Source of the DNA: Rhexocercosporidium sp. MPI-PUGE-AT-0058 | Taxonomy: Eukaryota > Ascomycota > Leotiomycetes > Helotiales | NCBI GenBank assembly: GCA_020746875.1 | Contig: JAGTJL010000042.1 | Coordinates: 83,601 to 147,600, forward strand | Direction: 5' to 3' | Length of the DNA: 64,000 nucleotides | Shown here: positions 26,560 to 38,340 of the stretch, piece by piece | Numbering within the stretch: position 1 is the first letter of the stretch | Layout: each line of letters starts with the position of its first letter | Made by a program: the position numbers and the translations under genes | The notes under the pieces: generated by a model | What the model was told of the DNA's origin: nothing | Databases searched by the model: none | What the model saw: the letters and a program-made list of their open reading frames with translations, nothing else

Positions 26560-29500
26560 TAGCGTTAAAATGCTTTAAGTAAAAACGTTTAATTATATGA
26601 GGTGCTATTATAACGTTAAAGCACGAGTATTACTTTAAGTCTTTGTCGGCGCCTAGTCATTTAATATAATATAAGAGTTTATTTTGTATTACCTTTAAGC
26701 TTAATATAGCCTCAATTTCTTATTTGTCTTAGTTTAATAAGAGCTAGATTAGCGACGGCGTTTGTTTTATTTATTTTAATAAGAGGTTATTAACGTATTT
26801 TTATAATAAATAGGCGTGAAATACGGGGTATATAATTTAATTTGCCGGTAATTTTACTTTTTAACTTTTTCCTTCCTTTAAGAATACCTTAATTAGTTTA
26901 TATTATTTATTAAAGAGTTTCTTTAAAAGACGGTCGACATTTTAATTCCGAGTATCGACTAGCACTAAGTTATTAACGTCTTAATCGATAGCGTGTCGAC
27001 TACGATTAGCTAGACGCTTTATTTTCTTTTATTAAGCCCTTAGCGACGATTGTGCGACCTTTATAATCTTCTTTATACGTGAGGCGACTTATAAAGCTTT
27101 TTTGCGGTTAAGCTTTTTTATTGCCGTAATAAGTAGTTTTAGGTTTATTAAGTCTTAAGAAGTTCTTAGCTTTACGCCGTTAAGTAACTAAAAGGGCGTA
27201 AGGTTATTAAGAGACTCGTGAGGTAAAGTAAGTTGCGCGATATTTATAATAAGCAAAAAGTTACTTTAATTATTTTAGTAATAATAGTAAAAGAGGCGGA
27301 GCCGTTGCTTAATATATTAGTTTATTACTTTAGTTTAGCCGTCGACGTTAGGGTTATATGTCGTCGTTAGTTTTACTTTAGTGTAAAGTATATAATAATA
27401 CTCTTTTTAAAAGGAGGAGACGAATTGCGGACCTTAGTTTAAGATAATAAACTTTAATATATTGAAATGGCGAGTTTAATAAATAAAGAAAAGAGTAGTT
27501 ATTCCTTTAACTATAATTATGTCGTAATAAGGTATTAAGACCGGTTTCTTAAACAAGCGGTTTATAATAATTATAATAAAGTTATAGCTACTCTTGTTTA
27601 ATAATAACTTCGTAAAATCTATTATAAGGTATTAATACGGCCGAGCAAGAATAAGTAAAAAGTATAAGAAATTAAGTGTTTTATTTCTTTTAGCCTTTTA
27701 TTTAAAGCAACTGTAATTCGCTACGTAGCAGGCTACGTTAATAAAAAGGCCACTTTAATAGTATTTACGGCTTAATATAACTTTTATCTTTCCGATTCCG
27801 GCATAAGTAATTAAGAGTTATGAGTGTATATAATGTAATAACGACGTACAAAGCTCCGGCGGTTTTATAAGCACTTTTAGGCGGCCTTAAAAAAGAAGCT
27901 TATCATTTAATAGCTTATAGTTTAAGTCGTTCTCGCGGGCTCTTTATCGAAAAGGCTTTAATAAAGGAGACTTTTTATTAACTATAAACACTTAATTAAT
28001 TACGTCGTATTTAACGATATCGTATGTAATTATAAAGTTAAGGTTTAATTCTTCCGCGGTAAGTGCTTCTGGGTCGATTAGCACGTGATTTTATTTTAGA
28101 GCTTATTTTACCTTATAGTTTAACTCTTAGTCTACCTCCTAGTCCGCCTTTTAATTTACCTTTTAATTTACCTTTTAATTTACTTCTTAATTTACTTTTA
28201 CAGGAGCTAAAGAGGTAGCTAAAGTGGCGGCCATACGATTACTTTGTATATACCGCTTTATAATTTCTAATTAGGCATTTTGCGCCGTTGTCGAATAAAA
28301 AGTGGTTTTATAAAAAAGAAGTGTGTTTAAATACTTTAATTAAGCGGCCTTAGCTAAGGGACGTTTTTTTCTTAAAAGTATTCTATTTCTTAACTCTATT
28401 ACTTATTTAAAAAACCACGCTTAATATATTTCTCGATTAAGTAATCGCGACGGCCTAAAGGAGTCGACGGCTGCTAACTAGAGGTCAGCGGCGACTAAAG
28501 GGTCGATTTTGTCGTCTATAATAAGTTATTAACTATAAATGACTTACTTACGCGCCTCTGTTACCGTAAAGTCTTAATCTCTTTAAGAGAAAGTATTAAT
28601 AAAAGTATTAATAATCTTAATATAATATATAATCGTAAAATAGAATTCCGTAAAGAACTCGGCTTAACGTATTTACTTAGCCGTAAGATCTTTAATAATT
28701 ATGAAGTATTTTAAGACTTAATGATTTATATATACGTAAACGTTTTTTTAAATACTTAATAATTCCGGGCGGTATTATTTAAACGACTGAAAGATTACTA
28801 GCATTTCTTTATTATAGATTAAGTAATTAAGCTTAGGATTTATTATAATCTTAGAAAAGTAACTTATAAAGTAGAAAATATCGTCTTCTTAAAATTAAAA
28901 TAATATATTAATAACGACTCCGTTAAAAGAGTCGGTCTTTAGCCGCGTTTGCTTTACCGGGTCGTAATAGTAAAGGACCGGTATAAATTAAAGGGCTTTT
29001 TAAAGAGTTTTTCACGCGTTTTTATAAGCGTTGTCAAAGTTAAAAAGCACGTCCTTCTCGATAAGTATTATAAGGAGTTAAGCGATGCGATTATAATCTT
29101 TAATAAACCGGCGGTAAAAATTATAAAAACTAAAGTAGCTTTACACGCCACGTATATTGCCGGCGTATTTCTAATCTTTAATTACGTTAACTTTTTCCGA
29201 GTCTACTTTTATATTATTAACGCCGATAATAAAACCTAAGAATTTCGTCTTTTATACGCTAAACTCGGACTTCTTAATATCGGCTTATAATTCGTGCGCT
29301 TATAATATTATTATTACTTTCTTAACATAAACTTTATACTCCTCGGGAGTTAACGAGTATATAAGGATATTGTCCATATAAGCCGCGCAAAAGTCGTCTA
29401 AGTGCTTTATTAAGATATCGTTAATAAATCGCTAAAAAGTCATTAAGTCATTTATAAGGCTAAAGGGAAGGATTTTATACTTATATATATTATATCGGGT

Positions 29501-32500
29501 ACGGAAAGTCGTATAGTCCTCGCTCTCAGGGGACATACAAATGCGGTAAAAAGCTTATTAAATATTAAGCTTTATGAAGACCTTTATTTTATAAATATAA
29601 GCTATTATTTCATTAATTAAAGGGATTAAATACGGGTCCTTCTTAAACAGGGCATTTAACTTCCGGTAATCGACGTATAGTCGGAGACTGCCATCGGCTT
29701 TCTTAGCGAAGAGGATAAGGGCCGCATATAATGCGCTAAAGGGCTTAATAAAACCTTTATATAAATTATCGATAATATACCGCTTAGTTTTTAATAATTA
29801 TTCTTTAATTATACGCTAGAAAAGTTTAAAAAACAAGTCGTTCTCTTTAATAAACTCAATTTAATAGTTTACGCCTTAGCGATGCGCTAATAGCTTATTG
29901 AAGGCTCGTCGGAAGAAGAAAAGAATATACTTTTAATATTCTGTCGGGAGCTTTTTTTTTATTAATTCGTCGTCTTATGCGTATTTAATTTTTAAGGCTT
30001 CTTTTAAGGTTAAGTCTTTATTTATTAATACGAGCTCGATACTTAAATAATTTAAGGCCTTTTATCGGCGGCGAGTTAGCTTTTAGTCGATTTTATATAT
30101 TAATATTATAAAGGTTTTTATTTTATTCTTTTTAGTTTTTTTAGCTTAAAGGTACGTTATAAATATTGCCGCTATCGATATTAAGAAGATTTCCGTAATA
30201 AGCGCCTTAAGCTAGTGATTTATTAGGGGGGCTCCACGGGCTTTTTTATTTTTAAGTAATAATCCCGGATCACGGGATGTCGAAGGGTTTAATTAATCTT
30301 TTATAATACGTAAGCGCTCCTTAACTTTTTTAATAAAGCTTAAGGGTCGAGTCGGCGAGACGCTAGTTATAAGTCGTATAAAGACTTTAAACTTAAGGGA
30401 ATCGTTAAGTGCCGCAATCCTGGCTTGCCTCCGGTAATAGTTATTTAAGTTTAAGAAGGCGTTCCTTTATTTTATATTAAGTTAATAAGACTTAACGATT
30501 AACTTATCGGAATAATTAATATTAATAAAGATTCGCTAGTTAAAGTACGGCTATATAGGCATATTTAACGGCCATTTTAGCCGGTTACGGTTCTTTATAT
30601 ATAACTGCTTTAAGTCGTAATGCTCGAGGAACTTTTAATTAATTAAAACGTCGGTGTTTTTTAAGTTAATTATTAGGAAAGGGAAGTTAATTCGCTAGTG
30701 GTCGATAGTTAAAGTAAGTAAAACAGCCGTATTAATTGGCTTGCCTTTCCTACTATTATTATTAATTAAGACGATTAGCTGAGGAAGTATTATAAAAGAA
30801 ATATTAAATTACTTAACGAGTCGGTATATAAGGGAAGTTTTAATTATATTAAAAATATTTACTTTATTATTAATATATATAAGTATTTTAATAAAAAATT
30901 TATTCTTTTTTAATTTAATATTAATTAAGAATTGTCGTCCTTTAATAAAAGTACGAAAATTAAATGTTAAGTCCTTTTATAAGTTATAGCTTACGTTAAA
31001 GTATAAGTCTTTATCACGGCTTAAGAGTTTTTTAAAAGCTCGTCGCTTTTTAATTCTTTGCTTACGATTAACTCGGAAATTAATTTATTAAGGACTTAGT
31101 CTTTTTAGCGCTTAAGGCAGTCGCTAGCTTAATGGCTAGTCTTATTATAATAAAGGTAAGTATTAAAAAAAACGTCTTTAGGAGTAAGAGGCGGCATAAG
31201 AGACTTAGGGCGGTAGAAGAACGGAGCTAGAAATAGTAAGCGCGGGCGAACTTTTAGCGACAGTTTATAAATAAGTATTAAAGTTCTTTATGTTATTATA
31301 ACCGGCGTAAAAAAGGTTATACGCTAGCCTTCTTTTTTAAGAATATTGCGCGCGTTATAGCTATTAAAAATAACGTTAGCTTAAGCCTTATAAGTCGTTA
31401 TAACCTCCTTTAATATAATATTACGGGATTCCCGGTCCGTAATAATTAGGAATTCGTTAAAAGCCGTATAATTTCCGTTTATTTTATACTTTTTTATGTA
31501 AATTATACGTTTAAAGGCCGGAAAGACCTTTTTATATACGTCTTTAAATTAGCGGAAGCGAGTAATCTTATTAATAATAATATAAAAAGTGAATTTAATT
31601 CGGAAGTCGTTATAAGTTATATTACTTATTAATAACTAATTATATATTCTCTTAATAGCTTAAACTTAATTATAATTAAAAAATCGCTAATTTAAGGCCG
31701 TTAAAACGTCGGCGGCAGTCTCGAAAGTACCGGTAAATTCGGGGTTTATATATTAAAAGGTAATAGTCTTTACTTCGCTAGTAATATATTGAAAATAAGC
31801 TTTAATTTATAATATTTTATTCTTAAAGTTACTTAAGTATTCTTTTATAAATAGCTTTATCTTTATTTTTTAAATATTATATTTAATATCGCCCTTATAA
31901 TCGCTAAAGGGAATACAAGAATACTTGACTTTAAAGGACTTTATGGCTTAAACCGAATTATTTAATTTTAATAAGTAATAATCGGTGGTCGGCTAAAGGT
32001 CCGCTGTAAAAGCACGTACTAATCGATCGCTTTAAAGGAAGGAAGTATAATTCTTTTAGCGGGGGTTATTAAGAGTATATTAATCGAGGGCTTGCTTAAT
32101 AATAATAATAATAATAAAGCTAACGGAGATCTCGATTAATTAATTTACTTTTATTTATTAAATAAGGGTAAGGCCTTTTATAATAGCGGTAGGCTCTGGC
32201 GAGGCGTCGAAGTAGTTCTAAGGTTTATTTTCCGAATCGGAATCGAGTTCTTCGAAGTTATTGAGTTCTTTTGTAAAAGTTTCGACCAAAGGGATAAAAA
32301 TATTAATAAAGCTTAGCCGTAAGGAGGCGCTTCTTTTTCTAAAGCTTCGCCGACAGGGAGAAGAAATCGGAAGTAATAGCAGCACAAGGTAAAGAAGTAT
32401 TCGAGGTTATTAATTAATTTATTAATTAAATATAAGTCGAAGTCGAAGTTCGAATAACGCGCGTTAAATTATATAAGGCAAGTTAACGGCAGGAGGTTTT

Positions 32501-32600
32501 CTAGCTTTTTTTAAGGCAATTTGTTATTAATAAAGAGGTACTTATTTATTAAATAGGTTAAAAGTATTAAAGTTTGTCGTCGACTTATTATAAAGGTAAG
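26560..32600 (-). pseudogene. chromovirus gag-pol relic, family B
   Basis: Read on the minus strand. Gag-like and upstream sequence lies roughly at 30800-32600, without a motif I could pin down. RT landmarks are PFSLIN near 29440-29470, the catalytic box YMDNILIYS (YMDD family) at 29356-29385 and FLGFIIG at 29221-29248. RNase H lies in about 28600-29200. The integrase DGQT...NQYI motif is at 27318-27345. A chromodomain at about 26590-26740 shows LYYIKQLGADKD and the following acidic-aromatic stretch. Stops replace Gln/Trp codons. Chromodomains of this class typically direct integration to heterochromatin, which fits the AT-rich compartment. Not functional. Confidence 0.87.
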
Positions 32601-32668
32601 GAGACGTAACGTATAAGACTTAATAAAATATAACGCTTTATAGCGAAGGGGTTATTAGTCTTTTTTTA

Positions 32669-32921
32669 TATTACGGCTAACTAAAGATTAATACAATATA
32701 AGAAATAGCTTTATATTTAAACCTAAAGCTACGCTTAAAATTAAAAAAAAAACAAGAAGAAAAGGAGAGCTCTTTATAAGAAGGAGCTTTAATATAAATA
32801 CATAAAGGGCCCCCCTAGCCTTTCCCGATTAGGCTTAGCGCCATAGTTGTCATGTCAAAGTAATGCTACGAGCGATGCCGAGCTCGCTCGGTTAAAATAC
32901 AAGGCTCAGGGAATCGTAATA
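32669..32921 (-). repeat. 5' LTR of family B
   Basis: A 253-bp LTR from TATTACGGCTAAC to CGTAATA, aligned with 26174-26428 and 39248-39547. It keeps a GC-richer segment (GAGCGATGCCGAGCTCGCTCGG, about 32870-32891) also seen in the 3' LTR. Confidence 0.82.
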
Positions 32922-32949
32922 TTGATTATATTCGCATATTAAACTCTTT

Positions 32950-35261
32950 AACTTACGTACTTGAGAATAAAAGAGCTTATAAGCTAGCTAATAAATCCGA
33001 CAGGGGTATTTTTGTCGGTTTTAAGTCTTCCAATAATTACTTGGTTTATTTACTAAGTAAAAGAGCCGTTATAAGCTCTAAAAACGTCCTAATTAAAGAG
33101 GATTTAATTCTTAAGGATAATATAACAAAAGAAACCGAATTCGATTATATAATCGAAACACTTAAAGAGTTTAAAGGCGCTAGCGACGATATTACTAAGC
33201 CAATAAGTAGTATTAACGACGAAATGCTTAATAAAAGCAATATAAGCGAAAAGTCGCCTATTGACTAATTAAAGGGCGAGAAAACGGATTTTGAAGACGA
33301 ATTTGACTTATTTATACAAAAGCTCCCTCAAACGCCAAAGGCTAATAAGAGGCCTAATGCGGCTAGCCCGGAAATGCCTAAAGCGCCTATTAAGAGGCCT
33401 AGAAAGGATTATTCGAGCTGGGAGCCTAACGTCGTAACTAAAAACGCTAGTACTAGCGCTAAAGACTCTAACTCTTCGGAAAATCAGCTAATAATATACT
33501 TAAACTTTAAAACGGCTATTCGCCAGCTAAATAACTAGTTAATCGAAGAAGAAAAAGAAGCTTTTTCTGTTTATAAAGACGCTAAGAGACTAGCTTCTAT
33601 AGCTTTAATAAGCTTTAAAATCGACGAAGACTTCGATTAAAGGCTAATAAAGCTGCCCGAAGAGCTAGAAGCTAATAAAGCCGTTATTAAACGAATTAAA
33701 GGCCTTTAAATCTATAAGCCTAAAAGCCTTAAAGAGGCTATGGCTTCTCCGTATAAAAACTATTAGTTAAAAGCTATAGAAAAAGAAGCCAATTCCCTAA
33801 AAAGTCACGAGACTTGGGAAATAATGCCAAAAGACGCTAGTAAGGCTTATAAGCCTTTAAAAACGAGGTAAGTATATAAAATTAAAGAATTACTTAATCA
33901 CTTCGAATTTAAAGCTAGATTCGTCGTTAAAGGGTTCAAGTAATTCTATGGCCTTAACTACGTAGATACGTTTACTAGCGTAGTAAAATAAATAGCTTAG
34001 CGACTTATATTCGCCTTAGCGGTCCTTTACGGTTAAGTTATATAGAAAGTCGATATAATATCGGCTTTTACGTAAAGTAATATTAATGTAAATACTCTTT
34101 ATATAATGCCTCTTAAAGGCATAAACGCCCAAAAGTACGCTAGTAAACTACTCCTGCTTAATAAAGCCTTATATAAGCTAAAACAGTCAGTTAAGCTCTG
34201 GTTTATTACGCTAAAGGAAGTCCTAGTCTAAAAACTCGGTTTTCAAGTCTTAATTACTGAGAATTATATCTTAATTAATAAAGAGCAACAGCTTATACTC
34301 TCTATTTACGTAGTCGACTTAGCGATAATTAGCTTAAGCGTCAATAATATTAAATCCTTTATTAAAAAGCTTAAAAAGCTCTTTAAATTAAAGGATTTAA
34401 GGCTAATAAAGAACTACTTAGGTATAAATATCGAGTACAACCTAAATAAAGGTTATATAAAGCTAAGTCAAGAGAGCTATATTAAGAAAGTGCTAGCGCG
34501 GTTTAATATAACCGATTATAAGCCTAAAGATATACTAATAAATTGGAAGGTTAAGCTAAAACCTAATCTTAATTAGGCTAATAAAGAGGAAATAAATTAA
34601 TATCAGCAAATTATAAGCTGCCTCTTATTTCTTACGCTAGCTACTAGACTCGATATTTACTACTCGGTTATAAAGTTCGCTCGATTCGCTAGTAACCCTA
34701 GCGCCGATCACTTAATTACCTTTAAAAACGTGCTTAAATACTTAAAAGAATTAAAAAAAACTAATGTTAATTTATAAAAAAAGCTCTAGTCGATATATAA
34801 GCGGCTATTACGACGCCGACTACGCCGGAGATATTAGTATAATTAAATCGACTAGCGGCTTAAGCTTTTACTTAGCGAGTTACTTATTCAGCTGGAAAAG
34901 CAAGCTCTAAAGTATTATAGCTTAAAGTACGACTGAGGCCGAATATATAACTATTAATTCGGCTTTTAAAAAGGCTGTTTATATAAAGCAGCTTTTAACC
35001 GAATTAGGCTATTACATATAAGAACGATTCCCCGTTTATACGGACGACAACGGCGCTCTCTTATTAACTAATAACTCTTAATTCCACGAGAAGACTAAGT
35101 ATATTATCGTTAAATATTATTACGTTCGCGACTTCATAAATTAAGGCGAAATAGACTTAATTTATATAAAAGGGTCTAAACAAAAAGCCGACGGCTTTAT
35201 AAAGCCGCTAGATAAGCCTAAATTTATTAAATTCATAAGGCTTTTGAAACTAGCCGAATAA
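32950..35261 (+). pseudogene. copia pol relic: integrase C-terminus, RT, RNase H
   Basis: Plus-strand frame with RIP-type stops. The integrase C-terminal signature DRGIFVGF is near 32998-33025, followed by a surviving 75-codon open piece at 33041-33268 and a charged linker. RT follows, with SHETWEIMPK (near 33805), ARFVVKGFKQ and LYKLKQSVKLQF. The catalytic box is at 34308-34319 and reads YVVD instead of the usual YVDD, a change that is not a transition and so not simple RIP. A +1 frameshift in an A-run near 34755-34770 separates RT from RNase H (GYYDADYAGD near 34805). The frame ends TAA at 35259-35261. Confidence 0.88.
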
Positions 35262-35435
35262 GGCTAAAGCGGAAGAAATAAGATTATAATTTGTATTTCT
35301 CTTTCTTTATAACTGGCCTACCTTCCGCAAAGGGTTATTTCATGTATTAAGCCTATTCTTGTAAATACAAGCTCTGCTTTAAAGCTAGCTTGTATATAAG
35401 CTTATAAAGCTATTACGTCACTTATTAAGAGGGCG

Positions 35436-35714
35436 TGTTAAATTTCACTTCGGTAACTCGTGCTGATTTTATCCTAGAATAGCCGAAGGGGTTTCCACTG
35501 CTTACGCGGCCCGGAAATTACCTTCGTATTCCGGGAGATTACGCTCGTATTCAATTACGTAGTCGTAAAAGCTTTTAGAGAAGCTATTATTTTTTATATA
35601 ACTACTGAAGAGCTCTTTTAGCTCTTTAAGTAAGCAAGCAAGCAATTCTCTCTCTTTGATCACGTCCTCACCTACTGCGCTTCCTCATTCTTGATTGGCT
35701 CGCCTATTCTCACA
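35436..35714 (+). repeat. copia LTR, copy 2 (3' LTR)
   Basis: TGTTAAATTTCACTTCGG to CTATTCTCACA, 279 bp, preceded by AAGAGGGCG. It is shorter than the copy-1 LTR by one internal deletion between ATTACGTAG repeats. Confidence 0.86.
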
Positions 35715-36420
35715 CTGATAATATAATAAAAAAGATACGACAAGCTAAACGAGAAAAAGACTAACATTTACGTGATTCGATATTATAATAGAATTGAAAT
35801 TATATCTCTTTGGGTTTTAAATAAATAAATTAGCAAATAAACTAACGTCTATTTCTCCGTGCCGGAAAACCCTACGTGCCGGAAAAAATAACAGGTATAT
35901 TAACTTTAAGCATTTAAAAAGCCACATACACCGTAACATGTCTTATTATTCTTTATTAATTATATTGCGTAACTACTCTCAGATACCCTAGATCCTTCCG
36001 ATTGAAAATCACGTTCGCGTCGTCGCCCTCGCGCCTGATTTATAAAGAGTCTTCTTTCATAGTAGAATAAAATCCTTTTACTATATCTGCATTACCGAGC
36101 TTATAGTATTCTTAAAACTTATAAACAGGTGTAATGTCTATCCCTGCGTACCGAAACACACCCCGTAACGAAACAAATCCATAGTTTACTAATAACAACT
36201 TTTTTCTTAGCAAGTTTATGAATTTGTACTAAAAACTTTACTTTCTTTAACTAGTTCTCCTTATAGAGACTACTTAATAAGAGAAAAACAACTATAGTTA
36301 GTTATACAATTAATCGTTTTAATTACGCCATTAATCGCCGTTTCGGCTGTACCCCTATGCTTAATGGCGATTATTAAAGTCTTTTTAAAATTCGGAGCAT
36401 TTAAAAGACAGGATTTATAT
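35715..36420. other. AT-rich spacer, no gene seen
   Basis: This is less RIP-converted than the transposons, with CA and TG dinucleotides still present. It contains a direct 12-mer CGTGCCGGAAAA twice (near 35858-35890) and, at 36326-36334 and 36361-36369, a perfect 9-bp inverted repeat CGCCATTAA/TTAATGGCG. No open frame with coding character was found. Confidence 0.6.
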
Positions 36421-36442
36421 CAGAAGAATATGGCTTTAATTT

Positions 36443-36820
36443 TTGAAGACACTCAAAGAGGAAATGATGCAGCCCAGGAGTTTCTCCGATGTGGGGAGAG
36501 GGGTGCATAAACGCCACATATGTTTTAGCTTCATTTTGTGCTTTGTAATATGCATTACCCTGGTTATATTATACTGTATAAATCCGGGCTCGCTATATAT
36601 TGCTCAGCTACTACTTTTAGGTTGGTCCGACTGTGAAAGTTGGGCGCTTACAAAGGATCAGGGGATTTTGGCAAGGCTCACCCCCACCATCTATCGATGT
36701 ACATTGACCAGTCATGCCCCTCATTTATACACCCTCTTTTCACTCACCGAGAAGGAGCAAATCGTGTTGCTTTTTGATTGGATCACTTGGAGAACACCGC
36801 ATTCCACCACAACATCCTGA
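36443..36820 (+). CDS. possible small membrane protein, doubtful
   Basis: An open frame of 125 codons at the left edge of the normal-composition island. Residues about 26-46 form a strongly hydrophobic stretch (CFSFILCFVICITLVILYCI) that could be one membrane segment; the rest has no motif I know. The frame ends 159 bp before the start of the spliced gene downstream, so it could equally be a chance frame in that gene's promoter region. No introns or start context support it. Transcript data would decide. Confidence 0.22.
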   Translation: MKTLKEEMMQPRSFSDVGRGVHKRHICFSFILCFVICITLVILYCINPGSLYIAQLLLLGWSDCESWALTKDQGILARLTPTIYRCTLTSHAPHLYTLFSLTEKEQIVLLFDWITWRTPHSTTTS

Positions 36821-36979
36821 GATTGTCAAAGTGTGGGGTCACTTCACATGTACGAAAGCCACTCAACCTACCTACTTAAACCACGAGAGTCCCCATTTCC
36901 TGCTCCCCAAACTCAGATCCCGCTACGTACTACACTACTCTTCTCTGCTATCCTCGCATTAAATCCATCCTACAAAATC

Positions 36980-37456
36980 ATGGGTATCAGATTCAACTCC
37001 CAAGTCTCGGCTGAACACCAGAAAAGCATCACCAGCACAATCAAAGACCTCGTCGGTAAGAATTCCCTTCCGTACGAAGCCTCATACGGTTGGATGCAAG
37101 GAACGACACTATATGTAGTGAAAGGGTGGCATGATGACTCTCCGTAAGTTTGCATTACACGACCAACATTGCAACCTACTCCAAGCCAAGTCTTCTATCT
37201 TGCATATATAATTTTCCGATCTTCAAGGCTTGACACCTGAACCTGAGTTGAAAACATCGCTGATCATAATATACAACACAGATCAGACCCCAAACTCCAT
37301 TTCACATGCTGCCTAAATTCTAAGAAAGAGGACGATGCCGGCGTAGAGGAAAGATCGGAATTTGGCTACCGTTTTCATGTGTATCCGGATGGGACAGTAA
37401 CAACCATTACGGGTGATCAAGGGGATAAGACGCGGGTCACAATTCCACCGAGATAG
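36980..37456 (+). CDS. spliced gene for an unrecognised 112-residue protein
   Basis: Two exons, 36980-37143 and 37282-37456, joined over a 138-bp intron. The donor is a consensus GTAAGT at 37144, there is a CTGAT branch-like site near 37259, and the acceptor is ACAG ending at 37281. Joining at this acceptor restores an open frame to TAG at 37454-37456, whereas using the next AG (37286) soon gives a stop. The start ATG is preceded by pyrimidine-rich sequence and CAAAATC; an in-frame ATG at 36833 would add 49 residues and is less likely. The product begins MGIRFNSQVSAEHQKS, has a GWMQGTTLYVVKGW stretch, then FTCCLNSKKEDD with paired cysteines and HVYPDGTVTTITGDQ near the end. There is no signal peptide or membrane segment. 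It lacks RIP damage and is the only apparently intact gene in the window. I do not recognise the family. Confidence 0.72.
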
Positions 37457-38340
37457 GGTTCGATCGACGTGTTGCATAAGATGGAGTTCTGTGGATTGGA
37501 ACTTCTCCGAAATTGGATGTTTGGTATTGCAGAATGGATCACGAGGACATTATTACATGAGTAGGAAAGTCTATCACTGTCACATTCAAGTCCATAAAAA
37601 AAATTAAGATGTATATCTCTGGGCTTTGCTTCTAGAAACGCGGATTATCAATGTGACTGTATTTGGCCTCGTATGATTCTCCACTAAAATCGTTACTCGC
37701 GCTTCGATCCTACTAAGTTAGTAGGTACCAACCCGCATGGCGATCCTGTAAGAATCTGCATATCATAGCCGCCACAAGGATGATAACGATCTCCGGTAAT
37801 GTAAGGAGGCCTAGGAGCTTTGCTACGACCCCTCATAGGTTTTAGGGAGAATTTAAGCTTAGTGGTGCAGCTGTAGTAAAGAGAGTTTATTACCATATAG
37901 AGACTATTCGCAAAATCAGGCGTGTGGCGGCGACACAAAGGTAGTTTTTTCTGCCGGACGCAGTTAGATTATTTAGCAGTGGTCACTGAACATAGCTTTC
38001 AAACAATAGTAAGTTAATCAATTTTGAAGGCTTCGTGTGAGCCGCAGGCGCACCCACGTGAACCTATAGCTGCATGCCAATGTGATTCGAAGGCTTTTTG
38101 CGAGCCGCAGGCTGGCACCCAAGTGAGAGGCTTGCTCCGCAGGGATATTGGCTATAAATAGCATGTTTCTCGACCCTTCTACGGAGTAAAGGCACGTGCC
38201 TTCTAGTACGCCGCTGTCAAACCGCTGCCAAACCGCTGCAAGTCAGTCGTCTTGTTCACGATACTATCACCACAGCAGGACAATATAGACAGAGCTAGTC
38301 AGGTATTAGCGTAAGGCGTGCCGCCTAGCGTACTTAAATC
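37457..38340. other. normal-composition flank of the island, no clear gene
   Basis: The 3' flank of the spliced gene and beyond. The composition is balanced, with abundant CA/TG, so RIP has not acted here. Short open frames on both strands (for example 37693-37938 minus) lack coding features. The right part holds two imperfect direct repeats around AGCCGCAGGC (38026-38061 and 38089-38126), a TATA-like box and a tandem CCGCTG(T/C)CAA triplication at 38211-38241. Confidence 0.6.
38026..38160 (+). promoter_or_regulatory. TATA-like box with upstream direct repeats
   Basis: GGCTATAAATAGC, with TATAAATA at 38153-38160, resembles a eukaryotic TATA box. It is preceded by two imperfect copies of a roughly 37-bp unit containing GAAGGCTT...GAGCCGCAGGC. 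Together this resembles the U3 region of an LTR or a promoter reading right into the AT-rich remnant from 38340 on. No intact gene follows, so the role is unproven. Confidence 0.3.

Larger units (their letters stand above)
26174..32921 (-). mobile_element. Ty3/gypsy chromovirus, family B, with both LTRs
   Basis: A 6.7-kb element in minus orientation, flanked by LTRs of about 255 bp. The minus strand encodes RT with PFSLIN and YMDNILIYS boxes, FLGFIIG, an integrase DGQT motif and a C-terminal chromodomain. All are RIP-degraded. Flanking pentamers (GAAGT left, TTGAT right) do not match. It abuts copia sequence on the right and, after 23 bp, the family A LTR on the left. Confidence 0.9.
32922..35714 (+). 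mobile_element. Ty1/copia element, copy 2, 5'-truncated
   Basis: A copia-type element whose upstream half is missing. It starts in the integrase C-terminal region directly at the family B LTR and runs through RT and RNase H to one LTR. It has the same family as 10391-11815. The expected 5' LTR, gag and integrase core are absent from the window, so family B either inserted here or the junction arose by recombination. Confidence 0.9.

Noticed and set aside
28949..29239. Plus-strand open frame of 96 codons
   Set aside because: It is antisense to the RT/RNase H region of family B, whose motifs are clearly on the minus strand. No coding evidence of its own.
36326..36369. Inverted repeat CGCCATTAA/TTAATGGCG as a terminator or transposon end
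   Set aside because: Only 9 bp with a 26-base loop and no partner elsewhere in the window; it could be chance in AT-rich DNA.
36714..36962. Open frame of 82 codons upstream of the spliced gene
   Set aside because: It overlaps two other frames in the same short island, ends before the convincing ATG and has no domain or start support.
36970..37155. Minus-strand open frame of 61 codons
   Set aside because: Exact antisense of exon 1 of the spliced gene.
37413..37607. Open frame of 64 codons after the island gene
   Set aside because: It overlaps exon 2 in another frame and continues into the 3' flank; the spliced frame explains the sequence better.
37693..37938. Minus-strand open frame of 81 codons
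   Set aside because: No motif, no splice or start context, and amino-acid composition typical of a chance frame.
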